A stretch of 64,000 nucleotides of DNA from Macrostomum hystrix (taxonomy: Eukaryota; Platyhelminthes; Macrostomidae). The position numbers and the translations under genes are program-made. This document shows positions 12,301 to 23,811 of the stretch, one piece after another. Where the stretch lies: assembly GCA_950097015.1 (NCBI GenBank), contig CATNEN010000039.1:5162501-5226500 (forward strand), given 5' to 3'. The notes beneath the pieces were generated by a model that saw only the letters and a list, made by a program, of their open reading frames with translations, ran no database searches and was not told the DNA's origin. Position 1 is the first letter of the stretch. Each line of letters begins with the position of its first letter.

Positions 12301-13935
12301 TACTGTGGAAAGCCTACAGTGATAAGCAACAGTGACAGACAACATAAGCAAGCAGAATCGGCTAAACTCACCAGTTAGGAATTCGCTAAACATGTTAGAG
12401 TGTGAAGGCAAGCTTCCTGCTTATAATTTCTGCGATATACTTGCTTTTTTGTTCGCTCAGCTGATTAAATTCTGCTCTCACTCTAGATTCTCTAGCAGTG
12501 AATGTTGATTAATTTGGCTTCCTAATATTTATAGCTGCAGGTACTCAGAGCGAATGGCAGGTCGGCAGGTCGGCTTTCTTTAAGCCTTTCTTGGATGCGC
12601 CGCTGTTTTTCTCCGGCTCCTTTAAAAAATGATTTCTGCAGGATTAAACAGAAGTATATATTAGCAAGGCTTCGCTGCATCAGGCAAGTGTACACTTCAA
12701 GCCACAAATTTGGGGTTAGGGAGGCCATGCGCCAGCTAATAATAATCCGGATCCGCTTACCCGCTGGCCAGCCAATGGGAATGGCCGATGCTCCAGTGCA
12801 GCCATGGCTTATCTGCTCGCAAACATTGTATAGCGCCCAAGGAATCAAAGAGCTCTCGATGCCCGAAGCTGTTTTGGAGGCTGGGATGGGGTTGAGCTAG
12901 TTCGGAGGAGGGGTGACATGGTTCGGAGATTGAGCTTCTAAAAGCATCTCCCTAAAGGCTTTGAGGTAGGTAGGAATTTTCATCCTCGTAGCGACTTATT
13001 GAAAAGGAGCTTATCTGACCCAATGGGGCAGGTGTAATCGATTATTATTATTAATTATTATTATTATTGTCGGAGACCCTAATGACACGGACAATTAGCA
13101 TTGCTCTGCATTGTTAATCAATCAATCAGTTAATAATCAATCAATCGATGACGAGAATCATCGAATACGAGCTATATGGACGATGCCAATTTTTTCTGAT
13201 TCGGAAAGTTGTTTTAATGAATAGAACGGAAAATGTTTGTCCGTCTGTGTTTGGGATTGTCATGGCGAGTGGATGAATATTATAATACAGTTACAGAAAC
13301 AAGAGAAATGTGGGTTCTTGAGATGCCCTCCGTGATTTTTATACTGTTATAGGCCAGGTTTTATTCTCGCATGAGTGCAGCCTCTGACGCAGGATTGTCT
13401 AAAACAAGCGCGTTCACTTCACAGCACATCGCGAGTCAGCTGCCATTGAAAATTGAACAATGATTCAAATAAAGAATTTATTTAGTAAATTTTTATCCTT
13501 ATTTTGACTTTGCAGCCGTGAAGATTGAGCAAGGCATTGTTGAGATAAGAGAGAAATTCAGGGAAATTTTGCAGCACCCCTCGTAACGATCAGGAATAGT
13601 GCATTGCGAAGCAGGAAAACTGCGGTGCTTGTATCAGTTGCCATCGGGAATATGAGATCTCGTGACACAGACAGCGAAGCTATTTTCCTAGGAAACAAAT
13701 CTTTGTGACGCGCCCTGAAGTAGCATTCGGGATTTGAGAAACAGAGAATTAAAAATCCAATCCAATGCTTGAAGGCTGATGTCACGCACGAGAAGATACT
13801 TGTTGGAGCTTTGCAGAAGCATTGGAGAATTTCCTCAAGTACAGGAGACTCCAATTTCCTGCGTTTTCTGAAACCTAGAATTCCTTATATGAGCAGATTC
13901 TTTGTACAGACAACTGGTCATTTCTAAGGTCCTTT

Positions 13936-14230
13936 TCAGAGGGCGCATGGTAGAGCGGTTGCCGCGTTTGCCTCTCGCACCAAGGTCCCTGAGCTCGATT
14001 CCGCGGCGAGGCCACATTCTTTGGGTTGCAGTCGCGGAGAGAAGGCTTGGAGGTTTGTCGTGCAATTTACGCGCTTGAGGCACACACTCATACACCCCTG
14101 TATGAGTGTGTGCCTGCGTTCAGTATCTGTGTGCGTGTGTGCTCAGGAGTCAGCGAAATGGGCAGAATTGCCTCCTCACTGGCTGTGGGTCTAGAGTCAC
14201 CAATGATGCGCCATTGCCCGTCCTCCAGTC
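13936..14230 (+). mobile_element. tRNA-derived SINE, family 1, copy 2
   Basis: The best-preserved head of the family: box A TGGTAGAGCGG matches TRGYNNARNGG, and box B AGCTCGATTCC matches 9 of 11 positions of GGTTCGANTCC. The body continues through CACACACTCATACACCCCTG, GTGTGTGCTCAGGAGTCA and GGCAGAATTGCCTCCTC to a CCAATG...GCCATTGCCC end. Same orientation and same order of blocks as the copy at 2713. Confidence 0.85.
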
Positions 14231-14454
14231 CTCGTGTTATGCTAAAAAATGGAATGAGGAGTCAACTAATGACAGATCGATTGGGTCACAGAAAAAAGCC
14301 CTTATAGAACAATTATAATTTAAAAGCCTCTGAAATGAATTTGTTAAATGTAACCGAATAAAAGGTGAATAACTTGGCAAACAACTTGGCATAATTGAAT
14401 ACTATGGCACTACATAGTCATAGCTCGCACTATAGTATTTTATGGCTATAACCT

Positions 14455-14640
14455 ACTGGTGGCTGATGGACTGACGACTCCACAGGAACAATTTGTGTCC
14501 TTTAATAAGACACTTAAACACTGCATTTAGGTGTAGCGCCCCCAGTCCATGGACTGAACTACCGTACGCAGCCTTCAGATAGCTACGGCTGTGCTTTGGG
14601 GTGCCCATCAGGCCGAATTGGGTTAAGTTAAGTCAATTAC
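14455..14640 (+). mobile_element. SINE-like repeat, family 2, copy 1
   Basis: Shares several ordered blocks with 25245-25545: GTCCTTTA.NAAGACACT, AGTCCATGGACTGAAC, CGCAGCCTTCAGA, and a GACCGA/GGCCGAATTGGG tail ending in AGT(C/T)AA. Order and spacing agree, so this is a dispersed element. It lacks the tRNA-like head seen in the other copy. Confidence 0.6.
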
Positions 14641-15559
14641 TCTCGTATTGTTATTAATATTTTTATTTATATTAAAAAACCGACTAAGCGATATACTCAA
14701 AACGAAGCGAGTTCCGCAGTAATAGTTTTTGCAGTCACCTTTACCTTTTCTCGCTGCCCTTGAAATTTTTTTCTGAGAACTCAGCTTCGAAACCAAAAAG
14801 CCAGCAGCCGATAAGAAGGCTTGAAGCTACACAGCGGGATGAGAGCGTCTTATCAAGAAGGTTGGCAGTTTGCGGGTTGCCTCCGGACCGACTCATGCCA
14901 GTTGAGCCAGTTGCGTGCGGGTGAGCAAGCGAAGCTACACAGACCTGGCGCATAATCTAATAAGGGACAACTCAGGACCTGCATTAACAAGGAGGCAGTT
15001 GAGAATGGGGAGCAATTGAGGATTATGCAAATGTCTCCCCAGCCGTACAGAGCTCTCGATCATTTTTAATCCCAATTGGCGGGCCCTGTCGTCACCTCGG
15101 CTGACCTCCCAGTCTGTGTTGCATCTACAATGAGCTAGGAGCCCTGTTTGAGCATTTTTTAAATCTTTGAATTATCGTTCGCCTTTTAGTTGACAACCGA
15201 TCAGACAACCCGTTTGTCTGTTTGACATGAAAAGGAATTTATTCCCAACGGGGCACCTGGTTGGAGGGGAGAATAGAAAGATAAAGAGCAGCCATTTAGT
15301 GCCAGATAACTCAAGGCACCCTCATAAAACCCTAAAATAGTGTAATTTTTGCTCACTGATCTTTTGAAATTTAGTCTGAGTTCATAGTCATTCTCTTTCA
15401 AATTAATCTTCTTTAGATTTTCAATTCCACTAACAGTAGAAAGGCACAAGGGAGTATTTCAAATACACACCTTTTTCTTTTTTCTGTACCTCCCAAAATA
15501 TTCAGCCAAGCGCTAAAACTGGTAAAACTTCGCACTATCCGATGAGACAGACAGTCGAG

Positions 15560-15665
15560 ATATTCAACGATTCTCATCCTGGTGTCTGGTGGCAAAAACC
15601 AAAAATGTAGGCCTAATTTTTCTGCTCGATGAGAACCAGACACCCCGACGAGAGACGTTGAATAT
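15560..15665. repeat. 106-bp inverted-repeat element
   Basis: The ends are inverted copies, ATATTCAACG...GGTGTCTGGT against ACCAGACACC...CGTTGAATAT, about 33 bp per arm with a few mismatches, around a loop of about 40 bp that contains TAGGCCTA. This is MITE-like in size and shape. The surrounding 14640-15828 has no supported gene. Confidence 0.75.
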
Positions 15666-16964
15666 CACGACGATGCCGATGTTTTATGATTATGTAAGTT
15701 GTGCACAATAGCTGTGCGCAGTACAGGTATTATTAACCTCAACGGAATCTCAAATCCCTGAAGGCACAATGAAACAAAAGCAGCTTTGGGAGAAGTCTGC
15801 TGCAGTCATTTTTCTGTATCGATTCGGGAGGGCTTTGCCCCACCTTCCAGAAAAGAAGCGACTCAAACTGCGGGACCAGCGCTAGCCGGATCATGTAGCG
15901 ACAGCGAATCAATTTTCGTAAAAAATTGTCCTTTTATTTTATTTTACTTCGAGGTTCAAATATGTCCTCTTCTCTAGCCTAGACGGCCTAAAGGAAGTGT
16001 GCCTTCACTGCTGAGTCACAACTTCTAAAAACGGAATTCTAGTTTTTTTAAAAACGCTTGCCTGCATGTTTTAGAATGTTTTCGCAGTCCTGCGTGTTCT
16101 AGGAAATCTCTGATTCAAATTATTTTTTTTCTATATTGCTGGTCTGGGTAACTGCACATTGGCACATCAGGGATCACTGCGACGTCCAAAAATTTATTGG
16201 ATTGTCAAATTGATCAGGACTAGCAATAAAAACTTGTCTTATTGAAGTCATTGTAATGTCACTTCCCTTTTTGGATGTATCGTATTGTTTGGCAATGGTT
16301 GAATATTCTGTCCAACACCTGTCTGCATGTAAATCACATGCTATCGTAGAGGTCTGGTCATGTCGTCAGTTAGCCTGTGTCTCATTACTGCGTTATAATG
16401 AAGACTGACACCGTAGCCAACCTAAATTCCTCTTACTAATTGACTAAATATTTGTGAAAACGTAAATTGAAACTTATTAACAATAGTGAGGCGAACAAGG
16501 ACCACTTGAAATGGAATAACGAAAAGCCTCCTACACTTTAAAAAAGTGTAGCAGGCTGGTTTGTGGTCGAGAAGTTCCATTCAGAGATTGGATTTTTTGC
16601 ATTTTTCCTATTTAAATGGTGATAGCGTTTGGGAGCAGATACAAAGCTATAAATAAGAAAAGATAAGTATTTGATCTGACTCCAATTAAACTGTCAATCA
16701 AACTAAATTTGTGCAGAAAAATTTCCTATCTCCGTATAGTCTCTTTTTCCCGCATATACCTGTGCTTTAAACTTTTTTAAGAAACGCACTTTCCCAACCT
16801 ACTACTAGTGCGGTCCTTGGCATGTTTCTGCACAATTTCAGAAAGCTCGTACTCTCTATAGAAAACCTTTTCTGATCTACAACAAGCCTACAAAGGGAAA
16901 TCAAGAAATATGCCATTTTTCCAATGGCGTCGAAATATGAACACTTAAGAATTATAATATGATA

Positions 16965-17335
16965 AAGTCGGGCAGGCTGTGGGCACTGGCACCTCGTTTT
17001 GGTCAGTCTGCCCCTTCCGCCGACTCCTGAGCACACACACAGACACAGATACTCAGTTTACACACTTTTTTCCCACACTCGAACAGGTGTGAACATCTGG
17101 CCTGACTTTGTCACTTTTATACAGTATGTACCCCCTCAATGTGAACCCCCTCACTGTGAACCCCCTCACTGTGAACCCCCTCACTGTGAACCCCCTCACT
17201 GTGTACCCCCTCACTGTGCCTTGGGGGGTCTGCCTTCAAGGACGTAAATTGCACAACAAGCCCCACAGCCCCCTCTCCGCGGCTGCGCCCCCAAATGAAT
17301 GTGGTCTCACTGCGGAATCGAGCTCAGGATTCTTA
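16965..17335 (-). mobile_element. tRNA-derived SINE, family 1, in the left arm
   Basis: Reverse-strand SINE copy. Reading leftward it runs from the box-B-like GAGCTCGATTCCGC through GGGGGCGCAGCCGCGGAGAG, TGCAATTTACG and the GTGTGTGCTCAGGAGTCGGC block to an AT tail. Box A is missing, so the copy is 5'-truncated. It carries an internal expansion of a 15-bp unit (CACTGTGAACCCCCT on the plus strand, about six units at 17130-17215), which is shorter in the right-arm copy. Confidence 0.85.
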
Positions 17336-17564
17336 ATATATTTATTTGAACTTGCTTATGGTCTGAATGTTTTTGGGTAGGGTCGAAAAGGGAGATAAAT
17401 GGAAGTTATTCATTTTTTTCAGCACAGTTTTCGCAATTAATGGATCAATGATGGGTAATAAAGCAGTCATCGCTATCTGAAAAGTGAGCAATTATTTTGG
17501 GGTTATTCACTAGGACCATAATATGGAATATTAGTTCGCAATGCATCTCAGTTCACTGAGCGAT

Positions 17565-17869
17565 CTATTCCAGGTTACGCTTCAAAAACTGCTGTGCCTG
17601 TTTCCATGCATCGACCTGCGCCAGGTTGTGCCAGAACGCGTCGCCACCGAAGTCCACAACCCCGCGATGAGCCCGCTGATAGACCAGTCGGTTCATTGGG
17701 CTGAACGGCGGCTCCAGCAGGTGCCCAGCTCCCGGATACTGCAGCAGGCGGTAGTTGGATTTGCCAGCCGCAGTCAGTCGCTCCGCTAGCAGCCTGCCAG
17801 AGTAGTTCGGCACGCCCTGGTCGTCCATACTTGAAATGAAGAGAAAATTGGCGGCCGAATCCTCCACTC
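17565..17869 (-). pseudogene. Truncated copy of acyl-CoA thioesterase last exon
   Basis: The frame from 17867 down to the stop at 17565 gives the same last ~100 residues as the intact thioesterase at 25934-26238, including the Asp (SMDDQGVP) and His (PGAGHLLEPP) of the catalytic triad. The serine-bearing part, the first exon and any promoter are absent. Upstream the frame runs straight into LINE sequence. It is a non-functional by-product of the inverted duplication. Confidence 0.9.
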
Positions 17870-20130
17870 TCCGCCAGTTTGTGGTTTCCTAGAAGAAATC
17901 GGGGCATTGTGCGCCTTTGTTCTGGGTTAGAGATTATTGTTAGGTACTTTTCTCGGGAGAAATCTTTCTTAAACGCGTAATAGAAGTGGCTGAGCTTGGC
18001 TGATTTTCCCATCCTCTGAGTCCAGTGCCTTCGGAACTCTGACTCAAAGTTCTCCCTGTGCGTTTTGATGGACTTTGTTTTTCGAGTCTGTTGACAATTC
18101 CGCACTATTTCACTACTGATTTTTCCCCAATGCCAACATCGCTGTATTCTGCAGCTGCCACCAATTTCGCGATGATGGAGTCTGGTCGGCTCCGAACTGA
18201 GGACCAGTATTGAAGGCTTCTTTTCTGAATACTATTTAATAGTGGTAGTCTTCGTAATTCGGACCGAGCACCATTGCTGTCAGTGTTTGGACTAACTTGC
18301 AGAGTCGACTTGCAGATTCTAAAATTAATTCTCTCTATAAGGTTCCGATCCCAAGTACCCAGTTTCCAGGAGACAAAAGCTCCCCAGGCCTCTGATGCAT
18401 AGAGAACTAGGCTTTCAATCATAGTTGTGCTAAACAGGATGAGCTGTTTGTGTTTTACTCTCTGAAATCCCGCCAACTTTCTCAGAAGCATTATTGGATA
18501 TCCACTTTTTTACCTAGTTCTATGGCATGAGTATCTATTGTTCCCTTCACGTTCATGTGAAACCCAAGATATTTCCACTGCTGTACGGGTTCAACCAGTT
18601 GACCATGTAAAAACAGTCTATGTGTTGCCCTTGAGTGGAGATTGCAGCTCAGAAGCTTTGTCTTCTCAATGTTTATTTCTAATTTATGAGTATTGCAAAA
18701 ATCTGCTACTTTGTCGAGGCCTTTTTGTAATTCTGTCAGGTCTTCACCAAAAATGACTAAACCGTCACAATAAAGCAGGTTGTTTACTTCTTTATTCAAT
18801 ATAGAGGTATGGCTTTGAAATGAGTTTTTTAGGATTGTGCTTAGCGGGTCGATGTATAGGGAGAATAGCAGTGGAGATAGGGGGCATCCTTGCCTGACGC
18901 CATTAGTGATTCGACACGCCTCAGTAGCTGTGCTTTCTGACACTTTGAGGTGAAATTTCGCGCTTGAGTACATACTCTCAATGGTACTTATTGCTGGGTT
19001 CACGCCCAACTGCTTTAATCGTGTGACCAGGGTTGGGTGGTGAACCATGTCAAAGGCGCTTTTTAAATCAAAGAAAACTAGATGGAAAGGCCTTTTCTTT
19101 TTCTTCTTTTTAAGAATTAATGTCAATAGGGTTGCCTTGTGATCGGAAGTCCGGCAGCCTTTTCTGTTTCCTATTTGACCAGCCGATAGCAAGTTCAGGG
19201 CTTTGATGTGTGCTTCTAATTTCTCGTAAATAATTTATGCAAACAGTCTTGCGATGGCTGGCAGGACGCTTATTGGTCTGTAGTTCTTTGGATCACTGCG
19301 AGACCCCTTCTTGTAGATTGGGCTTACCAATGCTAGTGACCATTGCTCAGGAGTATATCCAAGCCTTAGGATTGAGTTGAATAGCTTCTACAGAGCGGGC
19401 TTGATAACTGTGAGGCCATAAATGATGTGCTCGCTTGTTATTCCGTCAACTCCTGCTGCCTTTTTCTTCTTTAGTTTTTTCGCTGCCTTATCAATTTCCT
19501 GGGTGCTGACTATTGTGTCTGTAAAGATTTTTGGGTTTGGTGGATGCCCTCGGAGGCATCTGACTGAGGGTTGCATGTTGAAAACGCTGCTTAGGTGCTT
19601 CTGAATATCTGCTATTGGGGGTTGTGCCCTGGAAACTCGCTTGTTGGGAAACAGCAATTCCCCGGCTCTTTTTAAACCTGACCGAAATCCCATGGATGTG
19701 TTTGAGCTGTCATTTTCTGAATAAAATAATTTATGTCAGCTTTTTTCAGCTTTTTAGGTGGTTCCTATACTTCTTTGCAAGCTCATCGTATTCTGTGACT
19801 AGTGATCTGTCCGCTGGCTTTCGACTTTTTTTTCCTTGCTACGTACTTTAATGATTTAGCCAAATCCCAAAGATTTTCGTCTCTGTTTATCCAGAATTTG
19901 TTGGGAATAATATTTTTACCCCCGCTCTTGGGAACGGACTCCTCCAGCAGACGCTTTAACTTAGATGTGAGATAGTCAATAGATGAGGTCTCCTTTACTT
20001 CCTGTGTAACAATTTGCTTTATGTATTCCAGACTCTGTTGACTTTCTAGGGCTTCGATGAAGTGCTGCTGTGCAACTGGATTCCAGGTGGGTGGCCTTGG
20101 ATACTTTATGGTCTTGTTCCCGCGTACCAC
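17870..20130 (-). mobile_element. Decayed non-LTR retrotransposon (LINE A), RT region
   Basis: Reads on the minus strand as a broken LINE ORF2 in several frames: 20130-19783, 19693-19388 (AAGVDGITSEHI, the N-terminal reverse-transcriptase block), 19192-18491 (DLKSAFDMVHH catalytic block A, NGVRQGCPLSPLLF, then YCDG where YADD is expected) and 18491-18105 (YASEAWGAF thumb-side block), ending at about 17870 in the C-terminal HKLAESG block. No endonuclease domain is seen, so it is 5'-truncated. Frameshifts, stops and loss of the second catalytic aspartate mean it is dead. Its 3' end is cut off by the arm junction at 17869. Confidence 0.88.
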
Positions 20131-20862
20131 GGCCAGGGGGTTTCATGTCTTGTATGCGCACTTTGACTGTCAATATTATATAATATTGTGATTCTGTGCG
20201 ATAGGGTCATAAAATCACAGCGCCATAAATCTCTTGACACTCGACAGAATTATTATAATTGCGTTGCGTTGCGGAGTCGGTGTAGGCGTCGGCGAAGATC
20301 AAAGGCAAGGACAAAGTCCGTATTTCACAGAGCGGACGCAAACACAAATCGCTGTGCTGAAGAGACGAAATAAATGTTACTTTTTGTAAATTGATTTACC
20401 CTATAACTTGGGCAGGCCGGTCTCGCGGACGAAATTGAAGTTACTAATCGGGTACACACGAGCACCCCCTCCCCGCGGGCGAAATAGAAGTTACTTAGTT
20501 TGAAATAGAAGTTGAAAACCAATAAGGATAAGCCCGCTATATTTAGTTTTAATTATAACATGGGTACTAGCAGTTTGTATTCAAACAAGATTGTTCCTGT
20601 TATAGTGGTCTTAAAAGAGTAAATTCAAAGTATTTTTGCGGAAAAAATGGAAGCTAAATTTCCTTTTTTATTACAGCGTAGCCGCTGATTCAAAGCGTCA
20701 TGTTTGACGGAACCAAAAAAATGCGGAGCGCTCCGTTTTAGGATGTCAGATTCCTGAGGTGCAAGAGGGAAAAAGATGCAGTACAGACAGACGCAAAGTA
20801 AGCCCAATGAGCCTTTCAGTTCTTTCTTCCCATCTGGGCTCGTGAATCGTTTATCACTCAGA

Positions 20863-21240
20863 CTAGCAGCTGCAGAAATCGTAGCAGCACGGCGGTGGGC
20901 AGCACGGCGGAGGGCAACACGGAGGCGGGCAGCACGGAGGCGGGCAGTACGGTGGTGGACAGCACGGCGGAGGACAGCACGGCGGTGGTGGACAGCACGG
21001 CGGTGGACAGCACGGTGGTGGTGGACAACAGAAATCTGGATAGCACGGCGGTGGTGGACAGCATGGCGGTGGTGGACAGTATGAGGGTGGGCAGCAATAG
21101 TCGTCGCAGCAGCCGTCGCACATTGTATTATTTGGAAGTTGTTGAATCTGGGATACTAAAAATTCACTGCCTGACTCCTTTGCTGCTGCTACTGCTGCTG
21201 GGCTGAAATTTGCTAATTTTAAACCGCCCTTGCTTTCCAT
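20863..21240 (-). CDS. Small Cys/Pro-rich protein (CCPPP repeats), 125 aa
   Basis: I do not recognise the family. Residues 1-39 are ordinary and mildly hydrophilic, with an Ala-rich stretch and no clear signal peptide. Residues 41-125 are almost only Cys, Pro and Tyr: a CDGCCDDYCC start, then about twelve (C)CPPP(P) repeats with Tyr at some positions, ending CCYDFCSC and a stop. Such composition would suit a disulfide cross-linked structural protein or a metal binder; that is inference. It lies between two LINEs inside the inverted-duplication spacer. No TATA box or poly(A) signal was identified with confidence. The repeats are minisatellite-like at DNA level, so it could be a fortuitous open frame. 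Confidence 0.4.
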   Translation of the reverse strand: MESKGGLKLANFSPAAVAAAKESGSEFLVSQIQQLPNNTMCDGCCDDYCCPPSYCPPPPCCPPPPCYPDFCCPPPPCCPPPCCPPPPCCPPPCCPPPYCPPPCCPPPCCPPPCCPPPCCYDFCSC

Positions 21241-21424
21241 TTTAGACTCGTGGAATTCTTGAACAGGGTCAAGAGGCTCCTACCTTGGCCCTAGACTATT
21301 CCATCGACTGTGGCTCAAATGCGCAAGTCGGGTTCTCGCGTATACGAATTTGCCATAGACGCAAAGTTTTTCTCGTAGCTGCGACTTGCGGATGGTTTGA
21401 AGCAGATGCTAAATTGTCGGGCAG

Positions 21425-21490
21425 AGCCACGGACCACTAGAAGGACGGGACACTTCGTTTCTTGGAAAATTTATTGAAACTGAAAAATGC
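21425..21490. repeat. Left member of an inverted repeat flanking LINE B
   Basis: Contains ACTTCGTTTCTTGGAAAATT and surrounding bases that recur inverted at about 23812-23885 (AATTTTCCAAGAAACGAGTT). The pair lies just outside the two ends of LINE B, so the LINE may have landed inside an older element with terminal inverted repeats. 21241-21424 is otherwise unassigned. Confidence 0.6.
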
Positions 21491-21573
21491 ACTAGCGAAA
21501 TAGGAACTTTTCATGTTTTTTCCACATTATATGTCGATAACTTTTTATTGGAAGGAGATCCTATGCAGTTATT

Positions 21574-23667
21574 TTGCTCTATAATGCATCGCTGCCCAAA
21601 CGCCAGTCTCGCCAATCAAGCGCCCACTGGGCCTCCGACCCCAGCGTCACTCGAGCCCGCAGCCTCGTCCAAGCAACGGTTGCCAGACACGGCGCCGGTA
21701 GTGAGCAGGCAACAGCGGCGACCGACACCCTGAGAGACGCTCACCGCATCGCTGCCGAGCTCGCAACCCAAGAGGCGCTCACCGAGATCCAGGCGGCCAC
21801 GGACAACTGTCGCCCTGCGGCCGCCTGGCGGGCCATCAACCGTCTGTCGGGCCGTCGCGCCACACCGAAGGCTATCATCCCTGCCAACTCCCAAGAAGAG
21901 CGCAAGCAGATGATGGCTGACCATTTCGAAGGCGTCCTCAACGCCGACGCGCCCGACCCCCTGCTCCCGCCTCTTGAAGGCCTCTCGCCCATTCCCGACG
22001 GCACCTTCGACTGCTCTCCTTTCCGCTCTGCAGAGGTGAAGAAAGCCCTGCAGACAATGAGATCCGATACCGCCGCAGGAGTTGACGAAATCCCGCCGCG
22101 CGTCCTCAAGCTTCCCGAGCTGCTGCCTGTTCTCACGGGTATTCTCAACCGCTCCTGCCCCTTGGGAGGTGATCCCACAGCCCGAGCTCCGGCTCTTTGG
22201 AGGATATCCAAGATCATCGCCATACCCAAGAAAGGAAGCTCCAGCAGCCTTGACAACCTCCGCGGCATTGCCCTCGAGTGCACGCTGGTTAAAGTCCTGA
22301 ACATCGTCCTGCGCAACCGCCTGCTGCCCACTATCAATCAGCGGCTTCTTCACCTCCAGAGTGGTTTCCGCCCTGGCCGCTCGACCTCTGAGCAGGTGGC
22401 TGCCATCCGCTGCGTGGTCGAAGCCTGCAGGACGCGACAGATGTCGGCATCCATCGTTTTCGTCGACTTCCTCAAAGCGTTTGATTCCATCAGCAGGCCG
22501 GCCATTGCATGGCTGCTCAAAGAACACGGCGTTCCACAATTGCTCATCCAAGCAGTGATGGACCTTTACACCGACTCCAGTGCTTTTATTCAGACTGCAG
22601 ACGGGCCCACGACCGAGTTCGCTACCTATCCGCCCACATCCCGCTGGCTGCGGCCCAGGCCGCCATTCGCCGCCACTGCCTTGCCCGCTGGCACCAGCTG
22701 TACCGCGCGGCGGCCGCCGACGCTGCGGGCACGAGCTCGCTGCCCTGGCACGCCGCCTGCACCTCGGGCCACCTGCCGCCTCCTCCGCCGACTGACCTCT
22801 CGCGGCGGCACGAGCGGCTGATCTGCCAGCTGCGCGCCGACCGCTGCCATGCCCTCCGGGGCTTCCAGGCCACGATTGGCGCCCCGGTGGCCCCCACCTG
22901 TCGACTCTGTGGCGAGGGCGACGAGACGGCGGCCCACGTGCTCCTCGCCTGCCCCGCCCTGACCGCCCACCGCTGCCGCCTCTGGGGCCCCTGCCCGGAG
23001 CCCGCTGCGGTCTTTGAATGCTGTGCTTCCGTGCTGGCCCTGCTTGGGAAGGCGGGCATCATCTGATGCCCGGTGCCATGGGCCCTGGCCCGCGCACGCC
23101 CGAAGAAGAAGAAGAAGAAGAAGTTCGCTACCACCTCTGGTGTTCTTCAAGGAGACACCCTTTCTCCTTTTCTTTTCGTGATGGTCATGGACTTCGTTCT
23201 CAGGCGCGCCCTACGCGACGACGATGGCTTCATGGTCACCCGCAGGCGTAGTGCCCGGCTCCCCTGCGTCCGCCTGACCTGCCTCGCCTATGCCGACGAC
23301 GTCGCCCTGACCTGCTGCGACCCTGACGCAGCCCTGAGAGCGGTCTGTCGCCTGGCTGAGGAAGGCGGGAGAGTCGGGCTTCACATTAACTACAACAAGA
23401 CGGCCCTCCTTCGCTCGTTCCCTGCAAAGGCGTCGGCAAATGCTGGCCGGCCACTGCCTGCGGGCTCATGCGAGGGGTGCGGGCCCGCCGCTCGCGACCC
23501 TTCTGCTCAACCCGCCCAGTGAAGGCCTTCGGCGTGGACAGGGCCGTCGCGTGACTCTACTTGATTGCCTTTTAACTGACTTGCAGAGTCTTGGCTTCTC
23601 CCCCCAGGCTGCTGCCAGGGCTGACTCCCGCGTTTTTCGGCAGCGTGTGTTCGCTGCAGTTTTCTAA
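21574..23667 (+). mobile_element. LINE B: GC-rich non-LTR retrotransposon, interrupted
   Basis: A reverse-transcriptase frame on the plus strand. 21574-22626 holds the N-terminal blocks (TAAGVDEIPPRVL, LDNLRGIAL, SGFRPGRSTSEQ) and catalytic block A (VFVDFLKAFDSIS). The frame resumes after a 495-bp nested insertion at 23133 with SGVLQGDTLSPFLF and an intact LAYADDVAL (YADD). After about 23430 it jumps to a C-terminal segment (to the stop at 23667, RRGQGRRVTLLDCLLTDLQS), implying an internal deletion. No endonuclease is visible; the left end is 5'-truncated. Markedly higher GC than its surroundings. Confidence 0.9.
22627..23121 (+). mobile_element. LINE C: 3' fragment nested in LINE B, with target-site duplication
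   Basis: Flanked by an exact 11-bp duplication, AGTTCGCTACC, at 22616-22626 and 23122-23132; removing one copy and the insert restores the LINE B reading frame. The insert encodes a LINE C-terminus with the CX2C...HX4C cluster CRLCGEGDETAAHVLLAC, then a stop at about 23066, a short 3' end and a (GAA)n tail at 23101-23121. It is a 5'-truncated insertion typical of target-primed reverse transcription. Confidence 0.9.
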
Positions 23668-23811
23668 CCTCCGCAGCGTCCGTTATTATAATGCATTACG
23701 AGAATTATGAAGAATGTTGTCATAAACAAATCAGAAGCCAAGCTGTATAGGCTAATTTTATTTCTGATTAGTTGCTATTTTGGTTCATGATAAATAAACG
23801 AATTTTTTCCT

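Larger units (their letters stand above)
15829..17869 (-). repeat. Left arm of a large inverted duplication
   Basis: About 2.04 kb that reads, in reverse complement, as 25934-28005. The match is close to base-for-base and includes the thioesterase 3' exon, its downstream region, a SINE, and AT-rich unique sequence. The arms differ by scattered substitutions, a few small indels, and the number of 15-bp repeats inside the SINE (more here than in the right arm). The inner edge at 17869 falls inside a LINE reading frame. Confidence 0.95.
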
